Shown: one piece after another, positions 7,287 through 15,739 of the stretch | Layout: each line of letters begins with the position of its first letter | How positions within the stretch are numbered: position 1 is the first letter of the stretch | Source: Candidatus Gastranaerophilales bacterium | Lineage (GTDB): Bacteria; Cyanobacteriota; Vampirovibrionia; Gastranaerophilales; Gastranaerophilaceae | Length of the DNA stretch: 17,034 bases | Direction: 5' to 3' | NCBI GenBank assembly: GCA_900770525.1 | Contig: CAAHDT010000030.1 | Coordinates: 1 to 17,034, forward strand | Made by a program: the position numbers and the translations under genes | Notes under the pieces: model-generated | The model's database searches: none | Told to the model about the DNA's origin: nothing | Seen by the model: the letters and a program-made list of their open reading frames with translations, nothing else

Positions 7287-8117
7287 TTATTTATTTTCTG
7301 ATTCTGTTATTGATTTTAGCAGTTCATAAGAAACATCCCAGCTGGAAAGACCACCTGTTGCTTTGTATTTCGCAAGTTGTTTAGCTCTGTCTGCTTTTAG
7401 TTTTGCTTGTAATTTGTTGAATTTAGCAAGTTTTCCTTTGTTGGCATTTCTATCTTTTACAATAGGTGTGGCATATGTTAAAAATGCCCTGTACTCATTG
7501 CAAGCGTATCCTGCTTTAATTTTGGCAGGGTAATTGTAAGTCAGGTAATCGTAAATGTACATAGCTCTTTCGCTGTTTGCAGGTTTGCCTTGCAAGATTT
7601 CCCAGCTGCTACCAGGCATTTTGGTAAGAACAACAACGCCAGCAAGAGGGTTGTAGCCTCCATTAATCATTAAGTCTGTACCCATAATATCGGCAGCTTT
7701 GTTGTCAGCGGTTGTCGCTTTGTTAGAGGCATAATCACTGTTCATTGCATTACTTATAACGTTGTCAGAGCTTAAGTTACTTGTAATCGCATTTTTTACC
7801 AAATTTCTAACTTTCTTTTTCCCAATATTATCAGTAATAACGGCGCCAATTTCATGTGCTACAACGTAAGCGACTTCATTATCGTTTCCTGTGTAAGTTA
7901 AATCAGTAGAACTTACTTTGATTGTATTTGTTGAAGTTGCAGTTGAGTTATCGGCAGTGCCGTTTACAACTTTAAATTTAATTGTTGAAGGTAAGCTGTT
8001 TGCTTTTACGATTTTAGCACCAACGGTAGAAACTCTGTCAGCTGCAACCCAAGTTGCTGCGTTTGACGGTAAAATCATAACTGCTGCAACAAATAATGAT
8101 AAAAATACCTTTTTCAT
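7287..8117 (-). CDS. Exported M48-like protein with degenerate zinc site
   Basis: A 276-residue secreted or periplasmic protein with a signal peptide (residues 1-20, ending PSNA). The fold cues are those of M48 (BepA/YggG-like) metalloproteases: a strand-rich N-terminal part, EVAYVVAHEIGAV at 81-93, the AADIMGTDLMINGGYNPLAGVVVL helix at 141-164, and a basic helical tail. The zinc site is broken. HExxH reads HEIGA (H88, E89, A92), and the Glu of the downstream ExxxD motif is N139 with D143 kept. A zinc protease with two of three ligands replaced should be inactive, so a chaperone-like or binding role is inferred. AAGGAG lies close upstream. It is the second gene after the glycosyltransferase, 29 nt downstream. 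Confidence 0.75.
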   Translation of the reverse strand: MKKVFLSLFVAAVMILPSNAATWVAADRVSTVGAKIVKANSLPSTIKFKVVNGTADNSTATSTNTIKVSSTDLTYTGNDNEVAYVVAHEIGAVITDNIGKKKVRNLVKNAITSNLSSDNVISNAMNSDYASNKATTADNKAADIMGTDLMINGGYNPLAGVVVLTKMPGSSWEILQGKPANSERAMYIYDYLTYNYPAKIKAGYACNEYRAFLTYATPIVKDRNANKGKLAKFNKLQAKLKADRAKQLAKYKATGGLSSWDVSYELLKSITESENK

Positions 8118-8146
8118 TTTTTCTCCTTTCTAAATAAACTTTTAAA

Positions 8147-8839
8147 TTAATCCACAAATCTAAACTTGATTAAAGCCCAAATTGCATGAAATCCATCTAC
8201 CCAAGTGATTTTTTTGCCTTCCGAAAATTCTCTTCCGTAATAAGATACCGGTAATTCATACAATCTTGCTCCACGTTTCATTACTTTTGCAGTAATTTCA
8301 GGTTCAAAATCAAACCTATTTGACTTTATTTCAATTCCTTTTATAAAATCAGCTCTAAAAGCTTTGTAGCAAGTTTCCATATCTGTCAAAGTTGAACCGT
8401 ACAAAACATTTGTCAATAGTGATAAAAATTTGTTTCCTAGCCAATGCGTAAACATAAATGAACGAGAAGGTTTTCCACCGCCGGATAATCTTGTTCCGTA
8501 ACTAACATCAGCTTTTCCGTCTAAGATGAGTTTAACCAAAGGTGCATAATCTACCGGATCATATTCTAAGTCTGCATCTTGAATTACAATAATATCGCCT
8601 GTTGCGTGTGCAAAACCGGTTCTTAGTGCGGCACCCTTTCCTTGATTTTTTTCATGATAAAAAACTTTATGATTAGGAAATTTTGAATACAATTCCTTTG
8701 TGCCATCTGTCGAGCAATCATCTATTAAAATGATTTCTTTTTCTAAACCGCAAAAATCGGTTTTTTCAACTTTATCTACCATCTGCTCTAATGTTTTTAC
8801 TTCGTTATAAACAGGTATAAGAATTGTAATCTTTTCCAT
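8147..8839 (-). CDS. GT2 glycosyltransferase, polyprenyl-phosphate mannose synthase-like
   Basis: A 230-residue cytoplasmic-face enzyme of the dolichyl-phosphate mannose synthase (DPM1-like) branch of family GT2. This branch moves a sugar from a nucleotide donor to a polyprenyl phosphate. Motifs seen are TILIPVYNE (5-13), LIDDCSTDGT (39-47), NQGKGAALRTGF (66-76), the metal-binding QDADLEYDP (D88 and D90), YGTRLSGG, and LTDMETCYKAF (151-161), the acceptor-side signature. There is no C-terminal membrane segment, so it matches the short soluble class. AAAGGG lies 4 nt before the ATG. It heads a minus-strand pair with the M48-like gene. The transferred sugar cannot be read from sequence. Confidence 0.88.
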   Translation of the reverse strand: MEKITILIPVYNEVKTLEQMVDKVEKTDFCGLEKEIILIDDCSTDGTKELYSKFPNHKVFYHEKNQGKGAALRTGFAHATGDIIVIQDADLEYDPVDYAPLVKLILDGKADVSYGTRLSGGGKPSRSFMFTHWLGNKFLSLLTNVLYGSTLTDMETCYKAFRADFIKGIEIKSNRFDFEPEITAKVMKRGARLYELPVSYYGREFSEGKKITWVDGFHAIWALIKFRFVD

Positions 8840-8871
8840 ATAGCCCTTTTAAACTCCTTTACAAAAATTCT

Positions 8872-8900
8872 TTGAAATATTTACAAAAATATTGTATAAT
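8872..8900 (+). promoter_or_regulatory. Sigma-70 promoter for the GAF/HD-GYP operon
   Basis: TTGAAA (8872-8877) and a perfect TATAAT (8895-8900) are separated by 17 nt. Transcription would start near 8907, giving a leader of about 32 nt before the ATG at 8939, with AAAAGG at 8928-8933. Confidence 0.75.
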
Positions 8901-8938
8901 AAAAAAAGAAAGTTGCAAAAATTTAAGAAAAGGTCTAA

Positions 8939-10657
8939 ATGGTTACAGTAAATTTATCCGATTTAAAGAGTGAGAGAAAATTAATAAAAGATATTATCGC
9001 AATTATAGGCAACAAGGACTATAGTTTGGCAAAAGATAAATTAGAGGAAGCTCAAAAAGTGTTCCATACTCAAGATTGCTGTGAAGGAATTTCTATTTGC
9101 TTGAGTTTAACTGCCCTTGTTAATTATTTGATTGATAATAACAATTTAAATACTTCTCTTGAAACATTACAAGATTCAGGATATCTGGCAGATTACAGTA
9201 AAAACCCGAGTGCCAAATTATTTAACGAAATGGTACTTGCAAATATTAATTATAGTGAGGGCGATTTAGATGTTGCGCTAAGACATTATAAAAACGCAAT
9301 GAATGCAGGTATTAATAATGACGAGTACGAAATGTTAGGTTTTGTAGTAAGTCGAATGAAACAAATTAGGGATGGAGTAGAGTTTACTTTCCCAACCAAA
9401 AGTGACCCACTTGTATCTTTAGTTAAAATCGGAAGATCTATTACCGCCCAAACTGATATAAATGTGTTGTTGAGGGTTATTGCGGAAGAAACTAAAGTTG
9501 CGATGCAAGCAGACAGATGTACTGTATTTTTATTAGATAAAAAAACGAATGAATTATGGTCAAAAATTGCCCTCGGATTAGATAGTGAAGAAATAAGATT
9601 TCCGGCAGATAAAGGTTTGGCAGGGTATGTTGTGCGTACAGGAGAGTCTATAAATATTACGGATGCCTATAATGACCCGAGATTTAATCCTGATGTGGAT
9701 AAAGCAACCGGCTATACGACCAAAACAATTCTTTGTATGCCGATAAAAAATAATAATCAGGAAATTATCGGAGCTTTTCAAGTACTGAACAAAGTCAATG
9801 GAGTATTTACCAAAAGTGACGAAGACTTGTTGGTTGCAATCGGTGGTAGTGCAAGTATTGCATTAGAAAATGCTCAACTTTTTGAACAGCAAAAAGAATT
9901 ATATAAAGAACAAAAGCTGTTGTTTGAAAGCTTTATCAATACTCTTGCCGCTTCAATAGATGCTCGTGATAAGATTACGGCAGGTCATTCTACAAGAGTC
10001 AAGTTGTATTCAATGCTTATGGCAGATGAATTACATCTTGATATAAAAACTAAAGAAATTCTCGAAAAGGCCGCAACGTTGCATGATATCGGCAAAATCG
10101 GGATAAGAGATTCTGTGTTGCAAAAAGAAGGCAAATTAACCGATGAAGAATACAAGCATATTCAGGAACACGTAAAAATAACTCACAATATTCTCCAACA
10201 AATTTGCACAAATGAAGATTTTAAACAAATAAGTGAAATAGCCTGCTCTCACCACGAAAAATATGATGGAACAGGATATTACAGACATCTTAAAGGGGAA
10301 GAAATTCCTTATGGCGGAAGAATTCTTGCGGTATCAGATGTATTTGATGCGATCACATCCAAAAGGCACTACCGTGACAAAATGCCAATCGTAAATGTTA
10401 TTGATATCTTGTTAAAAGGTTCCGGTTCTCATTTTGACAAGAGTTTGGTTGATGTATTTTTAAGTATTCCTACAAATAAAATTATTGAAGTATTTTTAAC
10501 GGAAAGCCACTTGAAATTTAAGAAAAAAGATAGTACCTTATTAAGAAAATATAATCTTTTGGATATCTATAAGCTTTCAACTAAAGAAAACCCAACAGAG
10601 GATGACAAAAATATCGTTTCATTATTTAATTATTACTACGAAGGGAAACAGGAATAA
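8939..10657 (+). CDS. GAF and HD-GYP domain signalling protein
   Basis: A 572-residue cytoplasmic protein, probably a sensor-phosphodiesterase for cyclic di-GMP. Residues 1-145 are helical and TPR-like (for example ALRHYKNAMNAG, 113-124). A GAF domain covers ~160-310 (ADRCTVFLLD, ADKGLAGYVVRTGE, NDPRFNPDVD, PIKNNNQEIIGAFQVLNK). A coiled linker at 312-335 leads to an HD-GYP domain with H350 (AGHSTRV), LHDIGKIG (H382, D383), HHEKYDGTGYY (438-448) and SDVFDA (466-471). The metal residues typical of active HD-GYP enzymes are present, but the signature GYP reads G-Y-Y. Residues after ~510 form a basic tail of unknown role. It is the first gene of a long same-strand run. Confidence 0.9.
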   Translation: MVTVNLSDLKSERKLIKDIIAIIGNKDYSLAKDKLEEAQKVFHTQDCCEGISICLSLTALVNYLIDNNNLNTSLETLQDSGYLADYSKNPSAKLFNEMVLANINYSEGDLDVALRHYKNAMNAGINNDEYEMLGFVVSRMKQIRDGVEFTFPTKSDPLVSLVKIGRSITAQTDINVLLRVIAEETKVAMQADRCTVFLLDKKTNELWSKIALGLDSEEIRFPADKGLAGYVVRTGESINITDAYNDPRFNPDVDKATGYTTKTILCMPIKNNNQEIIGAFQVLNKVNGVFTKSDEDLLVAIGGSASIALENAQLFEQQKELYKEQKLLFESFINTLAASIDARDKITAGHSTRVKLYSMLMADELHLDIKTKEILEKAATLHDIGKIGIRDSVLQKEGKLTDEEYKHIQEHVKITHNILQQICTNEDFKQISEIACSHHEKYDGTGYYRHLKGEEIPYGGRILAVSDVFDAITSKRHYRDKMPIVNVIDILLKGSGSHFDKSLVDVFLSIPTNKIIEVFLTESHLKFKKKDSTLLRKYNLLDIYKLSTKENPTEDDKNIVSLFNYYYEGKQE

Positions 10658-10666
10658 ACTCAAAAT

Positions 10667-12205
10667 ATGCATATAAAAAATAAAGCCTTATATACGAGTT
10701 TTATATTTATTCTAACGGCAATGCAAGTTAACGCTGCAATGCTTGATAATATTGCGCCTGTTGATCCTACAGAAGTTAAAACTGTTCAGTCAAATATTGA
10801 AGATATTTTAACTCCAAAGAAAGCTACTCTTACCCAAAACGATATTCATAATCATTATACAATTGCAATGCAAAGGTTTATCCAATGTAACGTGAAATCT
10901 GCTTATATGGATTTTAAAATATTAATCCAAACAATTGTTCCGAATGATTATGCATACTTAAAAATGGCAGATGAAATGGCTGAAATAGGTTTCTTTAATC
11001 TTAGTCAAAATGCAATGAATAGAGTTTCTGATAACGATATTGCTTATATTCAATCTGAAGATATAAAAAACTTTTATTTTCCTAAAAAAATGTTAAAAGA
11101 TGAAGATGAAGTATATTTAGCGGAAGTTTATTCTAATATTATGTATAATGCACAAGGTGCAGAAGCAACAACGGAACTTATTAAAAACACTCAACTTTTA
11201 GAAAATTCTGATTATGCTAATTATCTTGCAGCTCTTGGGTTGTTAAAAAGCGGAAATACTAAAGATGCGGACAATTATATAAACAAAGCGCTTAAAGATA
11301 ATCCTAATAATTTGAATTATCAAAAATTAAAAATAGAAATTGCGCTTCAATGTAATAATTCAGGAACGGCTTTACGTTTATTGAATAATATTAAATCAAC
11401 AAAATTATATACCGAAGAATATATAAACAAAATTAATGCGCTTGAACAATATACTCTTTATAAAACTTGTAAAAATGATGTTCTTAAAAAATATCATCTT
11501 GGTTACTATTATTACTGGCAAGGTGAATACACAAAAGCTGCAAGAACATTGCAAGGCGCGGTTTCATCTAAAAAAAGTTTGAATAGAGAAGTATATGCAC
11601 TGCTTTCTGAAGTTTACTTTGCCCAAAAAGAATATGAAAAGGCCGAAAATTTTGCGGATAAATCTCTAAAACTTGGTGGTAATAATAAAATTGCCTTAAT
11701 GGTTATGGGAAAAATAAAATACCATAATCAAGAATACAAAGAGGCATTGAAATATTTTAAGGATGCTCAGAGTAAAAATAATGCAGAGCCAGCTGCTCTT
11801 TTGGCAATGACATATGAGAAACTTGGAAATCTTACAAAGGCTAAAGAAATAAATACGCGAATTTTGAAAGAGCACTCTGATTGCAAACTTGCTTATTACA
11901 ATGTCGCAAGGCTTGAACAAGACAGAGAATATGAATATATGAAAAAAGCCGTATCATTAAATCTTAGTTTTGTTGACGGTTGGGTTGGGTTAGTAAAAAA
12001 TTCCTTAGATAAAAATAATTATGAAAACGCGCGTAAATATCTTGCAATTGTTAAATATATTGACGAAAATGATTTTAGATATTATTATTATCAAGGATTG
12101 TTGTATAAAGCTAAGGGGTTAAGCCAAGACGCAAATTATTTTTTCAAGAAGAGTCTTTCCGTAAATCCTGAAAATGAGCTTGCTAAAAAGGAGCTTGGAA
12201 TATGA
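10667..12205 (+). CDS. Exported TPR-repeat protein
   Basis: A 512-residue tetratricopeptide-repeat protein with a signal peptide (MHIKNKALYTSFIFILTAMQ, then VNA, cleavage near 23-24), so it should work in the periplasm or outer envelope as a scaffold. TPR helices fill most of it. Clear units include ANYLAALGLLKSGNTKDADN, YALLSEVYFAQKEYEKAENF and ALMVMGKIKYHNQEYKEALK, and a last one ends with the typical SLSVNPENELAKKELG. No catalytic domain is seen. The start follows the HD-GYP gene by 9 nt, and its stop overlaps the next ATG by 4 nt (ATGA). Partners are unknown. Confidence 0.88.
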   Translation: MHIKNKALYTSFIFILTAMQVNAAMLDNIAPVDPTEVKTVQSNIEDILTPKKATLTQNDIHNHYTIAMQRFIQCNVKSAYMDFKILIQTIVPNDYAYLKMADEMAEIGFFNLSQNAMNRVSDNDIAYIQSEDIKNFYFPKKMLKDEDEVYLAEVYSNIMYNAQGAEATTELIKNTQLLENSDYANYLAALGLLKSGNTKDADNYINKALKDNPNNLNYQKLKIEIALQCNNSGTALRLLNNIKSTKLYTEEYINKINALEQYTLYKTCKNDVLKKYHLGYYYYWQGEYTKAARTLQGAVSSKKSLNREVYALLSEVYFAQKEYEKAENFADKSLKLGGNNKIALMVMGKIKYHNQEYKEALKYFKDAQSKNNAEPAALLAMTYEKLGNLTKAKEINTRILKEHSDCKLAYYNVARLEQDREYEYMKKAVSLNLSFVDGWVGLVKNSLDKNNYENARKYLAIVKYIDENDFRYYYYQGLLYKAKGLSQDANYFFKKSLSVNPENELAKKELGI

Positions 12206-12849
12206 AAAAGAACATTCTAATAGTTGAAGACCACGAACTAACTCGTTTTGGATTAAAAACGGCTTTTGAAGGTGTTGATTTTATCGGAACACTATATGAA
12301 GCAGAATCCGCAGAAACAGCGTTAGAACTTTTTCATAACAACAAAATAGATATTGTTATTATGGATTTAGGTTTACCATTTATGAATGGTATTGAAGCTA
12401 CAAAACAAATACGCAACTCAAATAAAGATGTGAAAATTATTATTTTGACATCTCATAATGATGAGAAAGAAGTTTTAAACAGCCTTAGAGCTGGAGCAAA
12501 TGCATATTGCTCAAAAGAAATAAACCCGCAGCGACTTATTCAGGTTGTTCAATCCGTTGCAGATGGTGCTGCTTGGTTTGACCCAAGTATTGCACATATT
12601 GTGCTTAAAGCAACAACAAGTTCTCCTGTAATTGACAGTGAAAACAATAGTAAACAGTATGATTTAACCGCAAGAGAATCACAAATTCTTAAGCTTATGA
12701 CAGAAGGATACAGCAATATGGAAATTGCTCAAATTCTTGTTATAAGTATTAATACAACAAAAGCTCACGTTGCAAATATTTTGCAGAAACTTGAAGTTGA
12801 TGACCGTTTGCAAGCTGCTTTAAAAGCGTTAAAGTATAAAATCGTATAG
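12202..12849 (+). CDS. NarL/FixJ-type response regulator
   Basis: A 215-residue two-component response regulator. The receiver (1-~120) has the acidic pair E9/D10, phosphoacceptor D55 (IMDLGLP), T83 and K105. A LuxR-type HTH occupies 154-212 (LTARESQILKLMTEGYSNME, then IAQILVISINTTKAHVANIL). It should bind DNA when phosphorylated. Its ATG overlaps the TPR gene stop, indicating translational coupling. No histidine kinase is encoded in the window, so its phosphodonor lies elsewhere. Confidence 0.93.
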   Translation: MKKNILIVEDHELTRFGLKTAFEGVDFIGTLYEAESAETALELFHNNKIDIVIMDLGLPFMNGIEATKQIRNSNKDVKIIILTSHNDEKEVLNSLRAGANAYCSKEINPQRLIQVVQSVADGAAWFDPSIAHIVLKATTSSPVIDSENNSKQYDLTARESQILKLMTEGYSNMEIAQILVISINTTKAHVANILQKLEVDDRLQAALKALKYKIV

Positions 12850-12859
12850 GTTCATATTT

Positions 12860-13477
12860 ATGGCAGAAATAAATATCCTTCTCGTTGATGACAATCCTAA
12901 ATATCTCAAAGATGCACTGCCATTTTACGGTTACAAAGTAACAACCGCAACTGACGGGTTGCAAGCTCTTGAAAAATTAAGTCAACAATCTTTTGATATT
13001 GTCTTGCTTGATGTAATTATGCCAAATATGGACGGTTGGGAAACATTAAAAAATATTAGAGAAAATAGTAAATATAAACATGTTCCTGTTATAATGGTTA
13101 CAGCCGTGAGCGAAGATCAAAAAATGATTTCCGGACTAAAAAACGGCGCAGACGATTATATCGTCAAACCATTTCTTTTACCCAATTTGTTAGCAAGAAT
13201 TGAGGCAGTCCTCAGAAGAACTTGTTGGCAGATTCCGGCTCAAAATCCGAAAATTGAAACACAAAATACAGACGATAAGGTTTCGTTGACAGGAAGAGAA
13301 AAAGAGGTTCTGCAACTGGCAGCCAAGGGCGCAAGCAACAAAGATATTGCAGATAAACTCGTATTGAGAGAAGTTACGGTTAAAACACACCTCAATAGCA
13401 TTTTTAAAAAGCTGAAAGTCGCTAATCGTACGCAAGCAGTATTATTAGCACTTCAAAAAGAGTTAATTAAGAATTAG
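12860..13477 (+). CDS. Second response regulator with LuxR-type HTH
   Basis: A 205-residue response regulator starting 10 nt after the first. The receiver has D10/D11, phosphoacceptor D51 (LLDVIMPNMDGW), T81 and K103 (YIVKPF). The receiver style (GYKVTTATDGLQALEKL, NGADDYIVKPF, LLARIEAVLRR) looks like the OmpR/PatA class, while the output domain (142-202, LTGREKEVLQLAAKGASNKD) is LuxR/NarL-type. Such hybrids are common in Cyanobacteria. Adjacent orphan regulators may heterodimerise or form a relay; that is inference. Confidence 0.92.
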   Translation: MAEINILLVDDNPKYLKDALPFYGYKVTTATDGLQALEKLSQQSFDIVLLDVIMPNMDGWETLKNIRENSKYKHVPVIMVTAVSEDQKMISGLKNGADDYIVKPFLLPNLLARIEAVLRRTCWQIPAQNPKIETQNTDDKVSLTGREKEVLQLAAKGASNKDIADKLVLREVTVKTHLNSIFKKLKVANRTQAVLLALQKELIKN

Positions 13478-13493
13478 ACAAGGAGAAATATAC

Positions 13494-14027
13494 ATGATTG
13501 ATTACACCAAAGAAGAATTAGTTGAAATATTAAACAAACATCCTGAAAAATTTAACGAATGGAAAGCAGAGCAGGAAGAAGTTGATTTAAGCGAAATAGA
13601 TTTTTCCGGCATGGTTTTTAACGAAATAGATTTTTCCAATGTAGATTTGAATTCCAGTTCTTTTGCCGATTGTAATATTTCTTTAGTTGATTTTACCGGT
13701 GCAGATTTAACATCTGTAGATTTTACTCGTGCAAAGATTGTTGAAAGTAATTTTTCAGAAACGTTATTAAATGGTGCAGATTGCAGTTATGCTGAAATGA
13801 CTTATTGTAATTTTACAGATGCTGATTTAGCCGGTTGTATTTTTTCTGAAACAAATTTGACAAGCTCTGATTTGACAGGTTCATATAATATCAATGCTTG
13901 CCGATTTGATAATGACACGATTTGGCCTGAATCTGAATTGATGCCTGATGATTTTGATTCAGTATATAAAGATGATTTGTCTGCTATGAAAGATGAAGAT
14001 GATTACGCGCAAAATAGCGATTACTAG
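13494..14027 (+). CDS. Pentapeptide-repeat protein
   Basis: A 177-residue protein. A short helical cap (EELVEILNKHPEKFNEWKAE, 7-26) is followed by about 20 pentapeptide units (~30-135) of the A(D/N)Lxx type, here often xDF(S/T)x, for example VDLSEIDFSGMVFNEIDFSN and GADLTSVDFTRAKI. These form a right-handed quadrilateral beta-helix. The end DNDTIWPE (139-146) is a common closing motif of the family, and an acidic tail follows. It has no signal peptide, so it is probably cytoplasmic. AAGGAG (13480-13485) gives strong initiation. Role unknown; the family is usually a binding scaffold. Confidence 0.9.
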   Translation: MIDYTKEELVEILNKHPEKFNEWKAEQEEVDLSEIDFSGMVFNEIDFSNVDLNSSSFADCNISLVDFTGADLTSVDFTRAKIVESNFSETLLNGADCSYAEMTYCNFTDADLAGCIFSETNLTSSDLTGSYNINACRFDNDTIWPESELMPDDFDSVYKDDLSAMKDEDDYAQNSDY

Positions 14028-14056
14028 AATAAAAAAGAATTAAGGATGGTTAATAT

Positions 14057-14809
14057 ATGACATTTAAACTTGCCATAACAGGCAAAAGCGGAAGTGGGAA
14101 AACAACAATAACAAAGGCCTTTTTAAGAATATTTCAGGAATTATTTCCTGAAAAGTCTATTTTGCTGTTTGATAACGATTTGGCAAGTGAACTCGGTCAC
14201 AGTTTTGGTTTAGATGTCAGAAACACAATCTACGGTATCAGGAGCGGAAAACACGAATATAAGACTGGTATTCCTGATCATATGACCAAACAAGAATATG
14301 TTGAATGGGCGATGGAAGACATCTTAGTTCCTATTGAAGATAATGTTGATTTAATTGTTTCTTGGTTTGTAGGTTCAAAAGATTGTCGTTGTCCGATTAC
14401 CGGACAAATAAATTATGCAATAAAAAAGCTCCTTGCAAGATATGATATTGTTATATTTGATTGTGAATTTGATTTGAAATACTTAAATCAACTTGTTGAT
14501 ACGGAAATAGATACAACAATTATTGTTGCAAATCCGATAGAAGAATCAGCTCATCTTGCCAAACGTATTGAAGAGTTTAGCGCCAAGTATGCTGCCGGAA
14601 ATCAGCTCGGAGTTGTTATAAATAGAGTTGATAATGATGATTTGACAGAAGTGTACGATTTACTAAAAAAATATGATTTGGATGTCTTGGGAGTAATTCC
14701 TTTTGACAATGAATTGTTAAAAAATTCTATTGCTCGTGATTCAAAAGTTGTTCAAGAGGCAATTAAGCAATTCTACTTTAGATTAAATTTACCTCAAGGT
14801 GGTGAATAA
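14057..14809 (+). CDS. CooC-like P-loop ATPase (nickel-insertase family)
   Basis: A 250-residue SIMIBI-class (MinD/CooC) NTPase. The Walker A loop is the deviant type GKSGSGKTT (9-17), keeping the signature lysine K10 and catalytic-loop K15; the usual form is GKGGVGKT. Switch I contains D39/D41 (LLFDNDLA). A C-x-C-P motif at C110-R-C112-P113 is the metal-binding signature of CooC proteins, which mature the nickel site of carbon monoxide dehydrogenase. IVIFDCEFDLKYLN (131-144) is Walker B, and NR (189-190) is in the base-recognition position. Family membership is well supported. Nickel delivery is inferred, since no CODH or hydrogenase gene is in the window. It starts 29 nt after the pentapeptide gene and 2 nt separate its stop from folD. 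Confidence 0.75.
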   Translation: MTFKLAITGKSGSGKTTITKAFLRIFQELFPEKSILLFDNDLASELGHSFGLDVRNTIYGIRSGKHEYKTGIPDHMTKQEYVEWAMEDILVPIEDNVDLIVSWFVGSKDCRCPITGQINYAIKKLLARYDIVIFDCEFDLKYLNQLVDTEIDTTIIVANPIEESAHLAKRIEEFSAKYAAGNQLGVVINRVDNDDLTEVYDLLKKYDLDVLGVIPFDNELLKNSIARDSKVVQEAIKQFYFRLNLPQGGE

Positions 14810-14811
14810 TT

Positions 14812-15660
14812 ATGGCAAAAATTTTGGATGGGAAAAAACTTAAAGCAAAAATTCTTGAAGGTTTAAAAACTGAAATCGATACATATTCGGTTAAGCCATC
14901 GCTTGCTGTTATTTTAGTTGGAGATGATGCTGCAAGCCAAATTTACGTAAGAAACAAGAAAAAGACAGCCGAAAGCCTGGGAATTACTTCAACCGTAATT
15001 ACTTATCCTGCGGATATTGAAGAACTTGAACTTTTAAAAAAGATAGAAGAATTGAACGAAGACGACTCAATAAACGCAATTCTTGTTCAGTTACCTTTAC
15101 CTAAACATATTAATAAGCAAAATGTAATCAACGCAATTTTACCTGAAAAGGATGTTGATTGCTTTACGCTTGAAAATTGCGGACTGTTGGAATCAGGACT
15201 TGAACCTTACGTTTATCCGTGTACTCCAAACGGAATATTGTTAATGCTTGATGAATACGGTATAAATCTAGACGGAAAACATGTTGTTGTTCTTGGGCGT
15301 TCAAATCTTGTGGGAAAACCAATGGCACTAATGGCTTTAAAAAGAAATGCAACTGTAACTATTTGTCATCGCCATACAAAAAATCTTAAAGAAATAACAA
15401 AAACTGCAGATGTGTTAATTTCTGCAGTAGGAGAAGTATTAGTAGAAGATGATATGATAAAAAGCAATTGTGTTGTTGTTGATGTCGGAATTTTCAAAGA
15501 TAATAATGGGAAAATTCGCGGAGATGTAAATTTTGATACTGTATCTAAAAAAGCCTCCTATATTTCACCGGTTCCGGGAGGAATCGGACCAATGACTATA
15601 ACTTCTTTGATGCTTAATACTGTCGTATTGTATAAAAAACAAAATAAAAGAAGTCTGTAG
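14812..15660 (+). CDS. folD: FolD, methylene-THF dehydrogenase/cyclohydrolase
   Basis: A bifunctional enzyme of 282 residues that interconverts 5,10-methylene-, 5,10-methenyl- and 10-formyl-tetrahydrofolate with NADP. Motifs in order: VILVGDDAASQIYVRNKKK with Y45 and K49 (the Y-x3-K catalytic pair), LVQLPLPKHI (91-100), PEKDVDCF (111-118), YPCTPNGIL, the cofactor loop VVLGRSNLVGKP (159-170), VDVGI, GDVNF and the C-terminal SPVPGGIGPMT. The usual KDVDG motif has Cys for Gly at 117. Length is normal and all domains are intact. It is translationally coupled to the CooC-like gene. Confidence 0.96.
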   Translation: MAKILDGKKLKAKILEGLKTEIDTYSVKPSLAVILVGDDAASQIYVRNKKKTAESLGITSTVITYPADIEELELLKKIEELNEDDSINAILVQLPLPKHINKQNVINAILPEKDVDCFTLENCGLLESGLEPYVYPCTPNGILLMLDEYGINLDGKHVVVLGRSNLVGKPMALMALKRNATVTICHRHTKNLKEITKTADVLISAVGEVLVEDDMIKSNCVVVDVGIFKDNNGKIRGDVNFDTVSKKASYISPVPGGIGPMTITSLMLNTVVLYKKQNKRSL

Positions 15661-15707
15661 TTTTATTGAATTTATATCCAATAAATATCGCACCACAAAC
15701 TTCTTTT
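15646..15707 (+). terminator. Probable terminator after folD
   Basis: AAAAGAAGT (15646-15654) pairs with ACTTCTTTT (15699-15707), followed by more T. The long loop holds an inner hairpin, TTTATTG (15662-15668)/CAATAAA (15679-15685). The outer stem begins inside the folD coding end. Confidence 0.55.
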
Positions 15708-15739
15708 TTAATTTTGCATTTAAGATTATTTAATCAGGT

